The notes under the pieces: model-generated
Databases searched by the model: none
Seen by the model: the letters and a program-made list of their open reading frames with translations, nothing else
What the model was told of the DNA's origin: nothing
Assembly: GCA_920105625.2 (NCBI GenBank)
Contig: OV050030.1
Location: 33,474,516-33,538,515, forward strand
Reading direction: 5' to 3'
DNA length: 64,000 bases
DNA from: Clusia tigrina
Taxonomy: Eukaryota; Arthropoda; Insecta; Diptera; Clusiidae
Program-made: the position numbers and the translations under genes
Shown here: positions 57,801-64,000 of the stretch, piece after piece
How positions within the stretch are numbered: position 1 is the first letter of the stretch
Layout: each line of letters opens with the position of its first letter

Positions 57801-59059
57801 GGGGAAGATCTCAGCTGTTTTCTTGGCGAAAATTGAGAGGTAGTTGAAGTGTTCACCAATTTTGTATGCGACTGTCCAGCAGGAATAAGGCCAACTATTA
57901 AACGTTGAGGACGATTAGTTAACACATGTAAAAAGGTTGGCAAACACAGCCGGCAACCATAACTATCTTCATGGATGACTTGAATAATCCACGAAGGGTT
58001 TACTCTGCTTCTCTGAACTGAGAAATGTTACGTCCTTTGGCTTTGGATAAAGGTGTTGGATCCCCCCTTCTTCCACCTACTGAAACGGATTGTAAGACTG
58101 CCTTAGCAACTTAATTAAATTGCTCGACAGATAGTATCAGACCACTGAACTGAAATATTACCAATCTTCATTAAGAACATGACTGAAAAATTGCCAGAAT
58201 AGTGAACGTGCGCTACGAGAGGCTAATTTGAATATTGAAAAAAAGGACATCACGCCAAGTTAGTTGACTTTGCAACCATATTTGCCACATTGCCAGTGGC
58301 ACAGGTAACGAAGTGCTAAATCAGCCAAACACAGCTGAACTCTACCCAACCCAACTCAAGTCTACCCAAGCCAACCCAAGTCTACCCAAGCCAATCCAAG
58401 CCAAGTCAACCCCGACCTACCCTCCAGCGAACGGAGAAATTTTGTCAATAAAAAAGGGCACAGCAGAAATTTATACTTTCCTGCAATTTTATCCTAATTG
58501 GCGGCATCCTTATTTTATGCACAATTTTATTACACGTGCACAGAGCCATGACCACGTAGAATGTGGCCAATGTTCTTGCACATTCAAAGTGCCGTTGTAA
58601 CTGGCTGGGGGGGGGACGGGGGACGGGGATGGTGACAAGGCCGCAAGAACGGTACTCGAAAAAAATGTCATTTATTTTTCCTGTTTCTTTTTCCATCAAA
58701 ATGAAATCATCATCCTAATAAAAGCACACGATGGTGAGGTGAATACTGCACTGCACACTCACACAAACACACTTATTCACACTCAAACACACTTATTCAC
58801 ACTCGCATAAATACACTCGTCAACACTCAAACACACACATGTGCAGACCCATCCTCATCGCAACCTACCAGTTGACTTGCATGTATTCGCCGGTACACTG
58901 AGTTTATTCTGAAATGACTGCAAAATAAAAGCGAGAACAGTTCACGGACTTAGCGACCATGTAAAAGAGACGCCAGTTGAAGGCTCTTCCGGTGGTACTG
59001 TTATTGTGTCCCATATATCCTTCCTGCCAACAACGATGAACATTTTTACATGGATGCGT
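57801..59059. other. Unique DNA, no gene recognised
   Basis: Contains a ccaacccaagtctacccaag-type repeat (58345-58415), a g8 / ggggacgggg run at 58606-58630 and a cacactcaaacacac tract at 58750-58835. 58250-58600 is conserved-looking unique DNA without a convincing frame. Confidence 0.4.
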
Positions 59060-59640
59060 TAATTTAAGTCACAAATTGAAGAATCAACTTGAAGTGACAA
59101 ATGAAGGACACACAAATTTAACTGACAAATTCAAGTTGCAAATTTAAGTCACAAATTGAAGTCACAAATTGAAGTCACAAATTGAAGTCACAAATTGAAG
59201 TCACAAATTGAAGTCACAAATTGAAGTCACAAATTTAATTCTCTACTTGGAGTCTAAACCTAAAATTGAAGTCTCAAATTGAAGTCTCAACTTGAAGTGT
59301 CAAATTGAAACCTCAATTGAAGTCTCAACAGGAAGTCTCAAAATGCAGTCAGAAATCGAAGCCTGAAATTGCAGTCACAACTTGAAGTCACAAATTGAAG
59401 TCGGAAATTGAAGTCACAAATTGAAGTCTCAAATTGAAGTGTCAAATTGAAATCACAAATTGAAGTCACAAATTGAAGTCTCAAATTGAAGTCTCAACCT
59501 GAAGTCTCAACTTGAAGTCTCAAATTGAAGTCTCATATTGAAGTCTCAAATTGAAGTCACAAATTGAAGTCTCCAACTGAAATTTCAGATTGAAGTCACA
59601 AATTGGAGTCACAAATTGTAGCTTCAAAGCCAGGTTAAAT
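59060..59640. repeat. 13-bp minisatellite (aaattgaagtcac)
   Basis: About 40 copies of aaattgaagtcac and its variant aaattgaagtctc, with some units altered (aacttgaagtctc). Confidence 0.95.
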
Positions 59641-59779
59641 TTGAGTATAAAATCATTCATTATTCATCATTCTTCATCATTAGTCCACGTTCTTTCGGTG
59701 TTAATAAATACTGGCCCGTCTCTTCTATTCACGGATATATTTGCCAGCTCGTTCCACAACCCTGTTTAGTTCTGATCGT

Positions 59780-60345
59780 TCAACTGACCACTCATAAAGA
59801 TGAAAGATCTGCATTCTTGTCCGATGTAGCCTCCAGTATAGATACTAATAGAAGACTTTTAATAGGTACATGCAGGTGGAGTACAATATATCAAATTGGT
59901 CGAGGAACATTTTCCCTCTTTAGTTCATTCATTCATTCATTCATAGATACTGGAACTGTGGAACACACCAGGATTAAACCGTTCTTAGTAGACTATTATA
60001 TTGGGCAGTAGGGTACAAGGGAAGCTTTGGAGCATCTACTATGCCTATTCCCCGCAACATTGAAAACGCGCCTAACATATCTGGGAGCTCCTTGGTTTGA
60101 AGGACTAGAAGAGGTCGCACAATTAGGGACAGTTTCGCTCTTGAGATTTGTTAAGAGCATCTCTATGTTTAATGATCTATACCACAACTCTTAAACGGAT
60201 ATCCATCTTGCACCGCAAAGGACCTTGGAGGTCTATGTGGTCTTCTCGATTCGCCAGTTTAATCTAACCTAACCTAGTAGAATATTATACCCACAGTGTC
60301 TGAGTTTTTGGAGCTTTGCCAATTTACAAGTTAATCTTCTCTAAA
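59780..60345. repeat. Direct segmental duplication, copy 2
   Basis: Second copy of 57170-57800. It carries the same insertion (60002-60274) between tagtagactattatat and tagtagaatattatac, with the full tail aatctaacctaaccta. Confidence 0.9.
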
Positions 60346-60887
60346 ACAATACATTCAAGTCCATGGAATATTTAAAAGGTTTACTTCCAAGGGAACAACT
60401 AGTCCAATGTCTCTAAATCCGCAGTAAAAAATATCGATACTGATGATCAAACGAGAACTAAATGATCGCCTTGGCAAGGCGCGGGGTTCTCATAACAGGA
60501 GCTAGTTTGAACATATCCCAATCATCCAATATAAAACCCTGGTTCTCATACCAATTATTCGCATGAGTCGCGAATAACAAGAACCTAATTAACCTGGCCT
60601 AAAGCTAATATGATTCCAAAATAAACACTTAGACCAGCTCTACACAACCAGAAAGCTTCACCTACTCACTATGGAAAGCTCTCAAACGTTCGAAAAGACA
60701 ATGTTTTATAAATGGCATATCCACATCCTTCAGGATAACTGGGCCAGTAGTGCCGAGGAAATGGGATCTTATAGGCTCTTCATTTATATACAATCTTCCA
60801 ATCGATTCCTTTACAAAACAACTATTCTCTGCTTTTAATGTGCCGCCAAGTACCAAACGAATGCTTCAATTTGAAGCCACAAGGAAG
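60346..60887. other. Spacer, no firm feature
   Basis: Short frames on both strands (for example minus 60856-60662) have somewhat protein-like composition, with no recognised domain; possibly a decayed transposable element. Confidence 0.3.
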
Positions 60888-60992
60888 CAACCGGGTGAAC
60901 GGAAACCAGGTAGCGACCAACAAAGTATTAGGTCGCTACCTGGTCTCTGTTTACCCGGTTGATTCCTAATACTTTGTTGGTCGCTACCTGGT
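60888..60992. repeat. Compound palindrome with two alternative hairpins
   Basis: Arms 60888-60918 and 60931-60961 pair almost fully (core accaggtagcgacc / ggtcgctacctggt perfect; loop aacaaagtatta). A third segment at 60968-60992 is the perfect complement of 60905-60929, so it can pair with the first arm instead. The 14-bp core thus appears three times. Confidence 0.95.
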
Positions 60993-61480
60993 GTTTGTTG
61001 TGGAAATGTTTTGCTTACTAACCCACCAATAATAACCAACAACAACCAATCTCCAGTGACATCATCTTTTCAACTGTTAGAGTAGGTTTATAGTGGCGTT
61101 GCTATGGCAACCCAAGAGGAAATCATCCCCCAGTTTTTGTTGAAGAGGAGAACTTAGTTTGACAACTGACATCACTATTCATTCAATTGAATATAAGCAT
61201 GGTGACTACAAGGCCCGATATCCCAATCTTTAAAAAACTTCAAGCTATGTTGAAAAGCATTGATCCTGTCAAAATACAGTGCTATAGGCGAAAAGTGGAT
61301 TCATGCCTTCTGATGTAACGTATAAGAAGGTGTGTGAAGTACTGCGATGAAAAAAGATCTATTGTACTGCCTTGGCTTGATAAACTCCCTTGAACTTGTA
61401 ATATATAGGAAGGTGTGTGAAGTCTGCTAATAGGATATCCTTATCAAATCTCGTTCAGCCCTGAGGTCCTCAAAAATTTG
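60993..61480. other. Spacer, nothing firm
   Basis: Contains a duplicated 'ataagaaggtgtgtgaagt' / 'ataggaaggtgtgtgaagt' word (61321, 61404). It may be the decayed 3' UTR of the following minus-strand retrotransposon. Confidence 0.4.
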
Positions 61481-62251
61481 AGGTTCGCGGCTGGTTCAAG
61501 TCGTGCTATTGACCTACCCAGGTTCTAGTCCTATTAGTTTTATGGTAGCTCCTTCCCTGGCAAGTTCATCTGCCTCATCTTTACTTTGGATCCCTACATG
61601 TCCGGGGCCCAACAAAGGGTAACGTTGTTATCTTTGCCTAGTTGATTTGGTTTCTTAAGACAGCCCCATACTAACTTAGAAGCTACTTCATAAGAGCTCG
61701 AATGGCAGCTTGCTTGTCCGATAATATGGCTATATCCTGCCTTTTGTATTGCCTACTCAAGTTAATCTGTGCGCATCTTTCGATGGCATGGACGCTTGGA
61801 TAGTTTCCCATGGGTTCGGAGTATCTAGTTCTGGGTCCGAATAGTGCTGCTCCGATAGCACTTTCATTTATCGACCCATCATTCCTTTTTGTTGCTTAGT
61901 TTTGTAACAAAGCATTTTGAAAAGTCACATGTTTTTTGAGTCGTAACCAGAGGACATTTCAGGAGGGAGTAATCAATATCTGGGTTTGTTCGGCTCCGTT
62001 GAATTGCAGGCTCCCATTGCAGCAGTTATCCCAATGCACGCCAATCTTTGTATTTCGCTTAACTCTATTTGAGTTGACTTTGGGATTGTTATTCTAACCC
62101 ATGCAATAGCTCCATAGGTCACTATTGGTCGGACCATCATAGTATACGTCCAGTGCAGTGGGCTGGGTTTATTACTCCTGGACGCTATCCTTCTACATAT
62201 CATTGTAGCGGGCTTGGATTTGCCTCGATATGCCCTTTCCATGGCAGCTAG
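61481..62251 (-). mobile_element. Jockey/R1-like retrotransposon: RT end and RNase H (host of nested insertion)
   Basis: Minus-strand 62242-61973 encodes the end of the reverse transcriptase (MVRPIVTYGAIAWVRIT, then EIQRLACIGITAAMG). After frameshifts there is an RNase H domain: a TLWV-like region about 61870-61800, ILSDKQAAIRAL near 61735, and HVGIQSKDEADELAREGA near 61560. Stops and shifts make it non-functional. Confidence 0.75.
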
Positions 62252-62655
62252 TTTAGGTTAGGTTAACGTGGCAGGCGGCCTAAGGACCATCTCACTCAGA
62301 CCCCCATGGGTCCATTGTGGTACCACCGCGTAACAACGCACCTACGATTCACTTGTCGAATTATTTCGAAGCCCTAATAAGACATAGGATTTATTTGACC
62401 TTCGCGTCGGACACTTCCATAAGAGAGTAGAAAGCGTATTTGCCTAACGTGCCCGCTCTACTTCTAGCCAGAGCGGGGCACCTACAGAAGATATGTTCCA
62501 CAGTCTTCTCCACAGTCATCCCCACAGCTTCATCAGTCTTCATGAGAGAATCCTCCCAGCCTGAGAGCATGCCTGCCGAACTGCCAGTGGCCAGTTACAT
62601 AAGCCACGACCTTAGAGATATCCTCTCTCGACAGGGCAAGCAAGCCTCTAGATTT
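62252..62655 (-). mobile_element. Second non-LTR 3' end nested in the reverse transcriptase
   Basis: Minus-strand reading gives ISKVVAYVTGHWQFGRHALR, the RNase H-associated C-terminal tail of a different element (type TGHW…GRHA.R), then decayed sequence, ending with a ttaacctaacctaaa tail at 62251-62266. Sequence on either side (KYLGLGLDSKLPWL to the right, CRRIASRSNKPSPLHW to the left) belongs to the interrupted reverse transcriptase. Confidence 0.65.
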
Positions 62656-63250
62656 CCTTATATTAAGCTCCGGCCACATTAGCCATGGCAGTTTGCTATC
62701 CAGTCCTAGCCCCAGATATTTTACTTCCATCTTCAGCAGAATAGTTTGATGAGTTTCTCCTAGAAACTGAATGGCCTTGGAAGTTTCCGTGTTCTGATCA
62801 ATGGTACTATTGTGGTTTTAGTGAGATTAATATTTAATCCTGTGCACCTCCACTAATGACTTCTTAGACCTCTTTGCACTGTATTAAAAAGCGTATCCTC
62901 GAACTTGCTTCTTACTATTGAGACACTATCTTCAGCGTATTCTTGGCATTATATGCCCCTTCCGACATTTTCAACCACCAGGCTCCGCATTGAGGGCGAA
63001 AGCACCCCTCCTTGTGTTTACAACTATATTTTTCCCCTTCCATAGACGTTTCTGCCGATCTTATATAAATAACTTGTACCATCCTTCTTGATATCATGGA
63101 GTCTGCTTAATGCCCTCTCTATTGTTTCATGTGAAGTGTTCTCAAAGGCTCCTTCTATGTCAAGGAAGGCACAAGTGGTCTTCTAGAGACTTTTGAATTG
63201 ATTCTACTAGGCTAGTAAGAGGGGCCTCTGTCGATCTGCCCACTTTACAG
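62656..63250 (-). mobile_element. Jockey/R1-like retrotransposon: reverse transcriptase part
   Basis: Degraded minus-strand reverse transcriptase. GCKVGRSTEAPLTSLVESIQ at the 5' side, DIEGAFENTSHETIERALS near 63135, a broken fingers/palm region, a trace of the VNTRRGAF segment where the RG.PQGG motif would be, and VKYLGLGLDSKLPWLMW at about 62725. The catalytic YxDD motif was not found intact. Continues into 62251-61481 after the nested insertion. Confidence 0.7.
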
Positions 63251-64000
63251 CCTTTATACTACTTACTGCCTGATTTACCAATATTGGCATTAATGGAACT
63301 GAGTAATGGAACTGAAGACATAAAAATTACATCATACTTTCAGTTACTTTCAGGATATTTCATTGACTCCTCATAATTCGAAATGAACTTCATTTCATCA
63401 CTAAGCTCAACCACACTGCACTACTGACCTGTCCTGCACCTAAACCAGATAATTTTAGCACCACATTTGTGTGTGTAATTTAATCGTACATTATCCTTGC
63501 CAGCATAATTATTTAGAGAGTCCATTTGGTAATTGCATTCCTCCCCTTATTTCTCTCAGTGTCCGGTAATGAAGTAATAAATGTTTTATGCCAGTGACTA
63601 AGCCAGTTGCATAAAATTACGAGTGCACGGTAAGGGTGCAGCTGCAGCCCGGCTTTATGATGTAATAACTCAATATTAGCCAACAAATATGGGCATTGAT
63701 TCTTGCCGTGTGCATCATCGCCATCATTCCACCGCCCCTAGGAGCCGGTTGATAAGTCGCAGCGCAGCGCATTTGCTGCGGTATCAAAGGACAAATCACT
63801 CATACGCCACGTACGGCTGGCGTGCTATAATGGGAACGCGTGGCAGGTGGCTGTACTCGTGCTCAATATCAAAATCAATACTCGTCATAAAGTTGCTGCA
63901 CTTATTTTTAAAACAACAACAACAATAGCAACAACAAAAACAACAACCACATCAGCAGCAGCAACAACAACGTTTTGTAACCCTTTCACTTTTTCCACCC
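63251..64000. other. Unique DNA with CAA/CAG repeat at the end
   Basis: No gene is recognised. (caa)n with cag and caac interruptions lies at 63913-63972. The less AT-rich 63580-63900 could be regulatory, but nothing specific is visible. Confidence 0.35.

Noticed and set aside
62251..62270. TAACC repeats as telomere-like sequence
   Set aside because: Only a few units, at the 3' end of a non-LTR fragment; flies lack simple TTAGG-type telomeres, and the motif is a known style of retrotransposon tail.

Overview
The window reads as nuclear DNA from a higher fly (Diptera), possibly a tephritid fruit fly. This is inferred from four things. It is AT-rich with sparse, short-intron genes. It carries tRNA genes with internal promoters and T-run terminators. 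It has a pair of classic six-cysteine insect odorant-binding proteins (OBPs). Its mobile elements are I-like and Jockey/R1-like non-LTR elements, mariner, Harbinger-like and hAT-like elements. It has no operons and no prokaryotic features. Protein-coding content is only a few per cent. Most of the window is fossil transposons and an unusually rich set of tandem repeats, whose units (12, 33 bp) are multiples of three and so create long meaningless open frames.

Layout. 1-2330: a plus-strand non-LTR fragment split by a reversed non-LTR insertion. 2523-3930: a 33-bp minisatellite with a 523-bp higher-order repeat. 5029-7556 (minus): a three-exon gene, assembled here from splice sites, for a Myb/SANT-like DNA-binding protein with a C-terminal coiled coil. 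8644-15233: three tRNA-Asn(GTT) genes and one tRNA-Ile(AAT), all minus strand, with an I-like retrotransposon end and a Harbinger-type MITE beside tRNA-Ile. 15808-16172 (minus): a possible small two-exon gene. 17.9-25.2 kb: three large 12-bp minisatellites. 27.3-31.1 kb: about ten copies of a 90-98 bp repeat, and GAGA-rich arrays. 32450-33155: the first coding exon of a large, unidentified plus-strand gene; its next exons are not visible, so much of the rest of the window may be its intron.

33.2-45.4 kb: purine microsatellites, a ~370-bp foldback, a decayed transposase-like gene and several minisatellites. 46.6-56.9 kb: the most interesting part, a large inverted duplication (arms about 3.9 and 3.3 kb, spacer about 3.1 kb) carrying one OBP gene per arm. 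The arms are nearly identical in the OBP promoters and 5' UTRs and remain very similar elsewhere, yet the mature OBP coding exons are only about 45% identical in protein. The left arm has an extra I-like insertion, and the spacer carries a deleted mariner. 57-64 kb: a direct 2.5-kb-spaced duplication that contains an older insertion with a 16-bp target-site duplication, a 13-bp minisatellite, a perfect-armed palindrome, and a second nested non-LTR cluster.

Functionally the clearest units are the two OBPs (secreted carriers of small hydrophobic ligands), the Myb/SANT protein (nuclear) and the four tRNAs. The remaining genes are unidentified or uncertain. All exon structures were worked out by eye and no database search was possible.
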